64,000 nt of DNA from positions 1 to 64,000 of the forward strand of contig JACRJZ010000042.1 of the NCBI GenBank assembly GCA_016219875.1, in the 5' to 3' direction. The notes beneath the pieces are model-generated. The model was not told the origin of the DNA. It worked only from the letters and a program-made list of their open reading frames with translations, and made no database searches. The stretch is from Verrucomicrobiota bacterium. GTDB taxonomy: Bacteria; Verrucomicrobiota; Verrucomicrobiia; Limisphaerales; JACRJZ01. The position numbers and the translations under genes were made by a program. Positions 37,101 to 44,494 of the stretch are shown in pieces (position 1 is the stretch's first letter; every line of letters starts with the position of its first letter).

Positions 37101-40100
37101 GCCGAAGCGGCAACGTGAACATTTCCGCGGGCAGCACCAACGCGGAGATCCTCGTGCCCGTCAACGGCGACATGCAGATTGAAACCGACGAAGTCTTCTA
37201 CGTGGACTTGTCGTCCGTGGGCAACGCGATTCTCCTCAAGCGCGAGGGCGTGGGCTTGATTCTGAACGACGACGGCCTCCCCGGCGCCGTGGATCATTTC
37301 ACCTGGAGCGCTATCCCTTCGCCGCAAGCCGTCGGCCAGCCATTTGGCGTCACGCTCACGGCGCTGGACGTATTCAACGAGCCGGCGGTTCATTTCACCG
37401 GGCCAGCGTATCTGAGCGTAGCCGGTGGCGCCGGGACGACGAACATCCTGGGCACGGACACGGCGACAGCCGGTGTCCCGATCTACACGGGCTACGCGAC
37501 AGCACGAACGCAGGTCATCTACCCGGCCAGCGAAGTGGGCGGCGCCGGGCGCATCGAGGCGCTGGCGCTGGACGTGGCGAGCCTGCCCGGCATCACACTA
37601 AACAATTGGACCATCCGCCTCAAGCCTACGCCGTTGACCAACCACACGAGCTACGTCTGGGAAAGCACGAATTGGACGGTGGTTTATCAAACCAACCTGT
37701 CAGTGACAGCAACCGGGTGGGTGGTGTTCCCGTTGGCCACGCGGTTTGAGTACGACGGCACGAACAGCCTGATGGTGGACTTCAGCTTCTACAACTCGGC
37801 ATCCTACGCTGCCGGCAGTTGTCGCGTCACCTTGCGCAGCACAACCCGCACGCTCTACTACTGCACCAGCAGCTATGGCAATCCACTGACCTGGAGCGGG
37901 AGTTATCCGTCTCCCACCTCGGGCGGGTTCACGCCGAACCTCCTGCTGATCCGCGGGGGCGAACGCGCCAACCTCCACCCGCTCGCCGCCGGTCCGTTCA
38001 CCAACGGCCTTTGGTCAGGCGACCTGACGGTGCTGGACGTGGCGACGAACCGGGTGCTGCGGGCCGACGATGGCCTCGGCCACGCCGGAATGAGCGGCCC
38101 CTTCTCGGTGGAACTGCGAGACGATCTGGGCCTGGTGGTGGCGAACTCACTAGACCCGGTGGCCGTCGGCGCAAACCTGACTTACACAGTTCTCGTCACG
38201 AACACCGGGCCAGCCGCCGCCACGGGCGTGGTCGTGACGAATCTGTTGCCGCCGACGGCCGCGCTGCTGTCCGTCACCCTCAGCCAAGGCGCGCACGACA
38301 CGTTTGGCCAAGCGGTCGTTTGCAGCCTCGGAACGATCAACGGCAACAGCGCGGCGACGGTGACGCTCCTGGTCTCGCCGACGGCGTTGGGCGTGCTCAC
38401 CAACGTCGCCTTCGTCACCCGCGCCGAAGCCGACGGCTACGACGCCAACAATGCCGCGACCAATCACACCACCGTCTCGGTCCCCATACTCGCGATCAAC
38501 AATGCCAGCGTCTGGGAAGGCAACAGCGGCCAGGCCGCCCTGGCTTTTGCCGTGCGACTCTTGCCGGCTTCGCCCTTGCCGGTCACCGTGAATTTCGCGA
38601 CCAGCAACGGCACCGCGCAGGCCGGAAGTGATTACCTGGCTGCCAGCGGGCTGCTCACGTTCCTGCCCGGCGAGACCAACCAGTTCGTGACGGTCACGAT
38701 TCTGGGCGACACCAACGGCGAACCCAACGAAACGCTCACCGTCGGCTTGACCAACCCTACGAACGCGGTCCTGGGCGTGGCGACGGCCACCGGCACGATC
38801 CTGAACGATGACATCCCCGTGGCCCAGATGCCCTTTGTGGAAGACTGGGAGTCGGGCCGGTTTGAACCGTATTGGAAGGTCACGGGCACGGGCAACTACC
38901 GCTCCCAGGTCACGTCCGTCAACGGCCCGCGCGCCGGGGCCTATCACCTGACGATGGACACCGTTTCCGGGTACGCGCGGAACGAGGTCACGCTGACGAT
39001 CAACCTCGCCGGCTGGACCAACGTCTGGATGCGGTTCTACGGGCGGGACTGGGATGATGACTCTCACGGGCCGCCGCCCATTCCTTTCTACGGCGGGGCG
39101 GACTTCGACGGCGTCGCCATCAGCACCAACAGCAACGCCTGGTACGAAGTGCGGGGTTTGCGCGACTTGACCAGCGCGTACGTGGCCTACCAGGTGGACT
39201 TGGACGCTGCGCTCCGGACCCGCGGCTTGAGCTACACCCCGTTCTTCTACATCCGGTTCAACCAGTACGACGACAACCCGATTTCCACCGACGGGATCGG
39301 GATTGACGACATCGAGATCACGGGCGTGATGCGGGATGATTTGCAGGTGTCGCCGGCGGACGAGTTGGTCGCGTCGGGTTATGAGGGCGGGCCGTTCGAT
39401 CCGTCGAACAAGGTTTACACCGTGTCGAACACCGGCGCTGCCAACCTGAATTGGAGCGCCGGCTGCACCGAGCCGTGGGTGACCGTGGAACCGGCGGGCG
39501 GGAATCTCGCGCCGGGCGACGCCACGAACGTCAGCGTGCTGTTCAACGCCAGCGCCAACAGCCTGAGCAACGGCACGCACACCGCCAGCGTGATTTTCAG
39601 CAACCTGACCACGGGCGTGGCGCAAACGCGCGATGTGCGCTTGACGGTGCTGGAGTTGCCACAGCCGCCACCCGTGCCGTTTGGGCCGGTGCCCACGAAC
39701 TTGGCCACGGGCGTGTCGGTGCATACGCGATTGTCCTGGAACGAAGCTTCGGCCGCCGAGGGAAGCTCCAGCGGCATTGCTTGTTACCCCTTGGGTGGAA
39801 CCAACAATACATTCTCTGGCATCAACCGTCTTCGGGCAAACATCGTCACAGTCTCGAACACCCAGACCCTAGCTGAGATCAAGATGGAACTCAGTTTCAC
39901 CGGCACCTTGGACGTGTACTATTACGTCCTTCAAGCCACCAACACTTCGGGGCCTTACACGCCGGTCTTCTGGAAGATCGTCCCCCAGACTGGCATCGGG
40001 CACAGCCTGTATTCTTCCGGCCCGTTGCAGCACGAGCTTTACCCTGGATCTTACTATGCGATCGGGGGCGCCTGGGGGAACTCCAATGTGGAGTACGCTC

Positions 40101-43100
40101 GCCAAGCGGCGACGTTTCCAGCGGCCTGGCCATCGGGCACCGCGTTTGGGGCTCTCGCTGCCGACACAGCGCCGCCTTACCCAGGGCTGGTTTCCGGCTT
40201 CTCCACGAGCGGCCTTTACGCCATGGAATTGTGCTTCGAAGCTAATGCCTCGCCCCGTTACGACGTGTGGCTGGGCACCGGTCCGACTTCGCTGAACCGA
40301 CTTGCGACAAACCTCACCCAAGCCACCTTGGACCCCGGCCCGCTGGCTTTCGGCACGACCTACTACTGGCAGGTCGTGGCCTCCAACGCCACCGGCGGCG
40401 TTACCACCGGCGCGGTCTGGCACTTCACCACCGCGCTGGATGAAGTGCATTTCGCTTCCGCGACAGCCAGCATCGCCGAAAACGCAGGTGCGGCCACGAT
40501 CATGGTCGTCCGCGAAAATCCCGCCGGCGGCGCGCTGAGTATTCACTACGCCACCGCCGACGGCACGGCCCAAGCCGGCTCTGACTACACCGCCGTGTCC
40601 GGCACGCTGGAATTCCCTGCCGGCGTGCTCAGCACCAACTTCCAGGTGCCCATCCTGGACGACAGCGCCAGCGAGGTGAACGAGACGGTCCTGCTGCAAC
40701 TCTATCGGCCCTCAACCAACGTGTTCCTCGCCGCGCCGTCCAACGCCGTGCTCACCATCGTGGACAACGATGCCGTCCAGGTCAGCTTGTTCTTCGATCC
40801 GGCCTATGTGGACACGAGCAACTCGACCGATGACGAAGCCACGAACGTCATCGCCGCGCTGACCGCCCGCGGTTGTCAGGTGCGGACGTTCACAGGAACC
40901 AGCACCGCGGCGTTCTCCAACGCCCTGGTCGGAGCGAGCATCCTCTACATCCCCGATCTGGAAAATGGTGATCTGGCTTCGGTATTGTCTGCCTCCGCCA
41001 TGAGCGTGATCTCGAACTTCGTCGCCGGTGGCGGGCGATTGATCATCAATGGTCAAGACGGAACTCGGGATGAGAGCTTCATCAATCGCGTGTTTGGGCA
41101 CACCATCGTCCGGGCCTCGTGGAGCAGCACAACTTGGCTCACCGGCGCGGCCGCCGGCACCACGTTTGTCGGCGGACCGGCCAGCCTGCCCAACAACGAT
41201 GGAACCTACGTATGGCTGCGATCCAGTCTCCCGGCGGGCAGCCTCAGCATTTACCAGGACGGTGAGGCCGCGTACACGTCGGTGGCCGTGATTCCGCGCG
41301 GGGCAGGCCGGATCGTGTTCCTGGCGTACGACTGGTACAATGCGTTCCCGCGGGGCACGCAGAATGGCGGCTGGGATGAGGTGCTGCGGCGGGCGGTGTT
41401 GGAAACAGGCACGCTCAGCCCCCCTCTTATCACTACGCAGCCTCAAAGCCGAACCGTGGTCCTTGGTGCAACCGCAGCGTTCGACGTGGCGGTGTCCGGC
41501 AGCCAACCCCTCTTCTATCAGTGGCGCAAAGACGGCACCAACTTGCTGGACGACGGACGCCTCTCCGGCACGCTGAGCAACCGCCTCACGATCGCCAACG
41601 TGCAAACCAACGACGCCGGGCTTTACAGCGTGGTCGTGACCAACCTCGCCGGCGCGGCGCTCAGTTCCAACGCGGCTTTGACCGTGGACGCACCGCCACC
41701 GCCGCAGCCTCCATGCTGTCCGACCCCGCCCCATGCCGCCACGCTCGTATCCTTCACCACGATGCTGTCGTGGGACGACGGGCGGTCCAATCGATGGAGC
41801 GCGGTGGATCTGGGTCCAACCAATCTGACGCCTTACACTTCGCTCATCGGCGGATCGCAGGATCGCTCGGTCACCGTGCGCGCGAACCGCAGTTGCCAAG
41901 TGTCGTCGCTCGCCATCAAGGCGCGTGTTGGCGCCGCAACCGCTTTGGGGGTCAACGTTCGCACCGTGTCCGGAACCACGCGCGGGGCGATACTCGCCGC
42001 CGCCGGTCAGGGAATCCCCGCGGGGCCGCTGGATTTCGTGGAAATGCCGATGACCTTGAGCTTCGAGGCGGGACAGCTTTACGACATCGCCTTCAACGTG
42101 ACGGGAGGTTGGGGAAGCGGCCAACACGAGATCGAGTTCTACGGTTTCGACAATCCCGCGCTCAATCCGACCCTTGGCTTCGGTGCCGGGCCGTTCACCG
42201 TGCTGGATGGTGCTTCAGGCGGCGCTTTCTCGAACACGCTTCTGCCACATGTCCGGATTGCGGGCTACATGGGAACCGGCTTCACGACCTTCTCGGTCCT
42301 GTTTGGCACCAACCAATCTGCGTTGTCCTTGATCGTGACCAATAGTGCGTCAACCGCCTGCGACCCCGGCCTGCTGGCGTTCGGCACCACCTACTTCTGG
42401 CAAGTTGTGGCCTCCAACGCCGCCGGCAGCGTCACTGGCGCCGTGTGGCAATTCACCACCGCGCTGGACAGAGTGCATTTCGCCACCGCCGACACCAGCG
42501 TGGCTGAGAAGGGCGGCACGGCCGCGATCACCGTTGTGCGCGAGAATCCCGCCAGCGGAGCGCTGAGCGTTCAATATGCCACGGCCGACGGCACAGCCAC
42601 GGCCAGCTCCGACTACACGGCCGTCTCCGGCACGCTGGAGTTCCCGGCCGGTGTGTGGAGCACCAACTTCCTCGTGCCCATTCTGGACGATGCCGTAGCC
42701 GAGACGAATGAGACCATCCTGCTCCAACTCACTCATCCCTCAACCAACGTGGCGCTCATTGCGCCGTCCAACGCCACGCTGACCGTCGTGGACGACGACA
42801 CGGTCTCAGTCAGCTTGTTCTATGACCCAGCCTACGTGGACACCTGCACGGATGGCTCATGGTGCGAAGGCACCAACGTGTTGGCTGCCCTGCTGGCCAA
42901 GGGCTGTCAGGTGCGGACCTTCACTGGAACCAACGCTGGGGCATTCTCCAACGCTCTCCTCGGAGCGAGCGTCTTGTACATCCCGTGGTTGGAGAACCGT
43001 GCGTTGGCTCCAGCCTTGTCCGCTTCCGCGAAAAGCGTGATCTCGAACTTTGTCGCCGGTGGCGGGAAGTTGGTCCTCAATGGCGATATGAATGCAAACC

Positions 43101-44494
43101 GGGCGGGAGATTTGGTCAATCGAGTGTTCGGTTACAGCATCGCGTCGGCCTTGTGGAGCACGCCGCCCCTGCTTGCTGACGCGGCCCATGGCACCGCCTT
43201 TGACGGTGGGCCGGCGATCCTTCTCAGCTACCCAGGATCAACATTCCCGTGGCTGAAGTCGAGCCTGCCGCCCGGCGGTCGGAGCATTTACCAGGATAGT
43301 GGAGGTAGTTACACGACGGTGGCGGTGATCCCGCAGGGCGCGGGGAGTATCGTGTTTCTCGCTTTCCTATGGTCCGATGCCGTCCCACGCGGGTCGCGGG
43401 ATGGTGGCTGGGACGAAGTGCTGCGGCGCGCAGTTTTGGGAACAAGCACGGCGGCACCGCCCACCATTACTGCTCAGCCGGAAAGCCGGACGATAAGGGT
43501 CGGCCAGCCTGCTGCCTTCACTGTGGGCGCGACGGGCGCGCTCCCGCTGAACTACCAATGGCGGAAAGGAACTTCGCTCCTGGCCTTCCAGACTAACGCC
43601 ACACTCACGATCCCGATCATTCAACCCACTGACACCGGCACCTACAGCGTTATCGTCAGCAATGCCCCCGGCAGTGTGTCCAGCTCCAATGTCACGCTCC
43701 TCGTGAAGACCAACTCACAACTCGTGGTCGGCATCGGGGCGACTGGCGCGGTCGAGGAACGCAATGCCCTCGCCACAACGCTCTCCGGGCTTGGCTTCTT
43801 TGTTCGACCCGTAAGCCAGAACCAATGGACCGGTCTCGATGTCGTTGTGAATTACCCCGGTTCCAGCGTCTCCTCCCCCACCGCGCCCGAAATCTACAAC
43901 GGCGCTTCGGCTGTTCACATCGGCGATGTAGGCAGTCTCGCAATTCTGGCCGAGGGAGACGGCGTCAGTATTCGCCTCGACACGGCGCATCCCATCACCG
44001 CTGGCCTGCCGGCGACCTGGATTTCCCACGGCTACTGGCGCTACGGCTACACGGGGTGGGACTACTTGAGTTGGAGTACCGATACCGCGCTGCTCAGCTT
44101 GGCGAGCGCCGTTTCTCCCACAAACCACGCCCGGCTCCTTGTGGCTGACTCGATCGGCAGCGGTCGAGCGGTATACATCGGTTGGAACGTGTACGGACCC
44201 GACGCCGGCCCGAATGACTTGACCGTCCTGCGCCAAGCCATCCTCTGGGCTGCCGGCGTCCTAACCGACACACCGCTCGACCTCGTGGCCGAGGATTGCC
44301 GCGTCAGCACCAACGGCCTGTTCAGCTTCACGCTCCGCTCCCAGCCGGCCACGACGGTCATCGAAGTCTCGACCAACCTGACGACTTGGACGCCCCTCCA
44401 GACGAACGACCTCAATGCCGGCCCGCTCCACTTCCATGACGCCGCTTCGGGCACGCAGGCCGTGAGGTTCTACCGGGCGCGAACGGAACGATGA
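31148..44494 (+). CDS. Giant secreted protein C: M36 (fungalysin-type) metallopeptidase with adhesin-like modules
   Basis: 4,448 aa, the longest gene here, starting at the ATG at 31148 (AGGA 10 nt upstream; signal peptide MKNFHLLAVLWLGAGVVSTS). An FTP-like propeptide (~31500-31700) precedes an M36 domain (~32100-33400) with zinc ligands H527 and H531 in HEYTHGLSHR and E554 in GEGWSDFYA, so it should be an active zinc endopeptidase after export. Then follow BACON-like domains (~33400-33700 and ~39340-39650), Calx-beta-like repeats (~34320-35220, 36610-37270, 38490-38815, 40440-40770, 42470-42800), two DUF11 domains (~36230-36600, 38110-38480) and an Ig (~41430-41690). Three amidotransferase-fold domains (~40790-41410, 42810-43440, 43720-44260) lack a nucleophile cysteine. 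The tail ends AVRFYRARTER. Its TGA overlaps the ATG of the next gene. Confidence 0.92.
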   Translation: MKNFHLLAVLWLGAGVVSTSNALAFRKPDRPPLPDLDKRRGTQAAWTAPRPEQSPALDHLHARVPRARVEFDPVVGSPKSVAASDGFLSGPRGEGRGISKAAADAFKADDPHHATKAFLQEHRALFGHGSEALDTAPVKREFVTPHNGLRTVVWQQQVDGLDVFEAVLIAHTTKHGELVNLSSQFVPAPTEAADKGLPNRKLLQAAPPISAPRAVASAAQIVGDEVTEDQLTPVDSADEPTGEFRTERRLERSSSETQSALRPDSARKFKAAGLKGESTARLVWLPLDREELRLCWDVLLTSGSRGEMFRVLVDAATGEVWLRRCLTEYLTNASYRVFTSDSPSPFSPGHATPLTNQPPLTARSLVTLAAWNTNASPNGWIDDGVNETLGNNVDAHTDRDANNSPDLPRPSGSPFRTFDFPMDLTSQHPTNYSAAAVVQLFYYCNWMHDRLYELGFTEAAGNFQATNFGRGGLGNDRLLADAQDGGGSNNANMSTPSDGSSPRMQVYLYNAAQPWRDGDLDAEIVLHEYTHGLSHRRVGGGVGLSATQSRGMGEGWSDFYALAMLSEAADDPTACYAKGGYAAYRPTSGFLESYYYGVRRYPYTTDLTKNPLTFKDIDPAQADNCSSGAPFSPRFGSCTAIDAAEVHNAGEVWCVTLWEARANLIAKHGFAVGNDLILQLVTDGMNLSPANPNFLQARDAILQADQLSHGGANQAALWAAFAKRGLGVGATSPSSSTTTGVRESFDVPDDLRVSPATGFTSRGPVGGPFAPTATTFALVNLGSNLVDWAAACTANWLNLSPTSGTLAAGASNFVTVSLDPSASSLAAGDYTGTAQFTNTASGMVQSRSFVLRVGQPDYFTEFFNTGDNDLDYQTLTFTPDGSTSFYSVCREPAFAFPTDPATSTNISMASDSYYTLSLPPGTNVLLYGRATNVLYVGSAGYITLNAGDLTAPSNFTNHFRLPRFAALSTHCHPSDGGTISWQRLSNRVAVTFRNVREYGTANTNSFQFEMFFDGRLRLTYLALGTTNGLAGLSAGTGLPPDFLESDLSNYDPCVLPLRLSVPAVAMEGDGVLPGQGRVDLLVPPTNDVTVNLSSSDLSEVAAPPSVTLLAGQTNASFDLTILDDPDLDGAQVAQITASAPGYGTATASIQVTDNETATLSVGLPAQVREGDGPVQGTVSASAAPTANIVVGLMSSDTTELQVPPSAVLLAGQTSAVFNVTVVNDTLIDGDQMATVTAHVPNWTEGSANLVVQDNEPTNLVVVLPASAREGNGVLAGAGAVRIAGTLPTNLVVALASSDPTELTVPPTTTIFAGQTNGAFSLTIVDDPDIDSSQTVTVTASAADFADGAATLTVSDDESPPEPSNPSPAHWATNVIQTADLLWQSGAMPGEIITNEIYFGTNPTPGPAELLGSTTSTTWSLPTLAPLTTYYWQIVARKTGVTPGPVWQFTTRGVDHFVWDPIPGTQFVGAPFPVTVTAKDAFETTVSNFTGTVSFSSSGRGQVITNMILGNVVPVGSSSGIYTLGFGFTPNTNLTVTHVRSCSGTKVSLWRTNGVLLASQNVSGPEGIWTETSLASPVVLSGGETYCVSFFTAGGAYYYRANRPTTFPNGTIANGYYYSSADSFPSDFHSADTHIYLCDLRYTVGSSADGPIAPLVSGTFAEGAWSGSLAALAPTTDLVLRADDGNGHIGQSNPFAVELRNDLAVSITDSPDPVSPGGTVTCTITVTNIGPADASGVVVINWLPPTVEFVSATASQGSVTAIDQLVVGSLGTLSDGAVATITFVARALGVDLFTNWVWVSRAEADAYPDNNWADATTAVQTPAISINDASVFEGNTGTVSGTFTVTVSPAPALTTTVNFATASGTATEGLDFLGGSGVLTFAPGETTLLVPITILGDTLYESNETFFVNLSGAVNASLADSQGLGTIRNDDPMPRLSIGDVTVVEGNVGTTGAVFTVSLSAPSGLGVTGTYGTTSGNASSGSDYASRSGNVNISAGSTNAEILVPVNGDMQIETDEVFYVDLSSVGNAILLKREGVGLILNDDGLPGAVDHFTWSAIPSPQAVGQPFGVTLTALDVFNEPAVHFTGPAYLSVAGGAGTTNILGTDTATAGVPIYTGYATARTQVIYPASEVGGAGRIEALALDVASLPGITLNNWTIRLKPTPLTNHTSYVWESTNWTVVYQTNLSVTATGWVVFPLATRFEYDGTNSLMVDFSFYNSASYAAGSCRVTLRSTTRTLYYCTSSYGNPLTWSGSYPSPTSGGFTPNLLLIRGGERANLHPLAAGPFTNGLWSGDLTVLDVATNRVLRADDGLGHAGMSGPFSVELRDDLGLVVANSLDPVAVGANLTYTVLVTNTGPAAATGVVVTNLLPPTAALLSVTLSQGAHDTFGQAVVCSLGTINGNSAATVTLLVSPTALGVLTNVAFVTRAEADGYDANNAATNHTTVSVPILAINNASVWEGNSGQAALAFAVRLLPASPLPVTVNFATSNGTAQAGSDYLAASGLLTFLPGETNQFVTVTILGDTNGEPNETLTVGLTNPTNAVLGVATATGTILNDDIPVAQMPFVEDWESGRFEPYWKVTGTGNYRSQVTSVNGPRAGAYHLTMDTVSGYARNEVTLTINLAGWTNVWMRFYGRDWDDDSHGPPPIPFYGGADFDGVAISTNSNAWYEVRGLRDLTSAYVAYQVDLDAALRTRGLSYTPFFYIRFNQYDDNPISTDGIGIDDIEITGVMRDDLQVSPADELVASGYEGGPFDPSNKVYTVSNTGAANLNWSAGCTEPWVTVEPAGGNLAPGDATNVSVLFNASANSLSNGTHTASVIFSNLTTGVAQTRDVRLTVLELPQPPPVPFGPVPTNLATGVSVHTRLSWNEASAAEGSSSGIACYPLGGTNNTFSGINRLRANIVTVSNTQTLAEIKMELSFTGTLDVYYYVLQATNTSGPYTPVFWKIVPQTGIGHSLYSSGPLQHELYPGSYYAIGGAWGNSNVEYARQAATFPAAWPSGTAFGALAADTAPPYPGLVSGFSTSGLYAMELCFEANASPRYDVWLGTGPTSLNRLATNLTQATLDPGPLAFGTTYYWQVVASNATGGVTTGAVWHFTTALDEVHFASATASIAENAGAATIMVVRENPAGGALSIHYATADGTAQAGSDYTAVSGTLEFPAGVLSTNFQVPILDDSASEVNETVLLQLYRPSTNVFLAAPSNAVLTIVDNDAVQVSLFFDPAYVDTSNSTDDEATNVIAALTARGCQVRTFTGTSTAAFSNALVGASILYIPDLENGDLASVLSASAMSVISNFVAGGGRLIINGQDGTRDESFINRVFGHTIVRASWSSTTWLTGAAAGTTFVGGPASLPNNDGTYVWLRSSLPAGSLSIYQDGEAAYTSVAVIPRGAGRIVFLAYDWYNAFPRGTQNGGWDEVLRRAVLETGTLSPPLITTQPQSRTVVLGATAAFDVAVSGSQPLFYQWRKDGTNLLDDGRLSGTLSNRLTIANVQTNDAGLYSVVVTNLAGAALSSNAALTVDAPPPPQPPCCPTPPHAATLVSFTTMLSWDDGRSNRWSAVDLGPTNLTPYTSLIGGSQDRSVTVRANRSCQVSSLAIKARVGAATALGVNVRTVSGTTRGAILAAAGQGIPAGPLDFVEMPMTLSFEAGQLYDIAFNVTGGWGSGQHEIEFYGFDNPALNPTLGFGAGPFTVLDGASGGAFSNTLLPHVRIAGYMGTGFTTFSVLFGTNQSALSLIVTNSASTACDPGLLAFGTTYFWQVVASNAAGSVTGAVWQFTTALDRVHFATADTSVAEKGGTAAITVVRENPASGALSVQYATADGTATASSDYTAVSGTLEFPAGVWSTNFLVPILDDAVAETNETILLQLTHPSTNVALIAPSNATLTVVDDDTVSVSLFYDPAYVDTCTDGSWCEGTNVLAALLAKGCQVRTFTGTNAGAFSNALLGASVLYIPWLENRALAPALSASAKSVISNFVAGGGKLVLNGDMNANRAGDLVNRVFGYSIASALWSTPPLLADAAHGTAFDGGPAILLSYPGSTFPWLKSSLPPGGRSIYQDSGGSYTTVAVIPQGAGSIVFLAFLWSDAVPRGSRDGGWDEVLRRAVLGTSTAAPPTITAQPESRTIRVGQPAAFTVGATGALPLNYQWRKGTSLLAFQTNATLTIPIIQPTDTGTYSVIVSNAPGSVSSSNVTLLVKTNSQLVVGIGATGAVEERNALATTLSGLGFFVRPVSQNQWTGLDVVVNYPGSSVSSPTAPEIYNGASAVHIGDVGSLAILAEGDGVSIRLDTAHPITAGLPATWISHGYWRYGYTGWDYLSWSTDTALLSLASAVSPTNHARLLVADSIGSGRAVYIGWNVYGPDAGPNDLTVLRQAILWAAGVLTDTPLDLVAEDCRVSTNGLFSFTLRSQPATTVIEVSTNLTTWTPLQTNDLNAGPLHFHDAASGTQAVRFYRARTER
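40266..43445 (+). repeat. Duplicated ~1.15-kb Calx-beta/amidotransferase-fold block in giant C
   Basis: Blocks ~40266-41440 and ~42300-43445 encode the same order of domains with high identity (FAxAxxSxAExxGxAxIxVV..., SDYTAVSGTLEFPAGV, DPAYVDT, GCQVRTFTGT). An Ig domain and a separate ~500-bp unit lie between them. Confidence 0.8.

Noticed and set aside
34823..37393. Long minus-strand open frame opposite giant C (also 38150-39724 and 28704-29423)
   Set aside because: Antisense of GC-rich coding DNA. Charged, repetitive composition without domains.
40790..41410. Functional glutamine amidotransferase or ThuA-type enzyme
   Set aside because: No Cys at the nucleophile elbow and no His/Glu pair; it lies within an exported modular protein.
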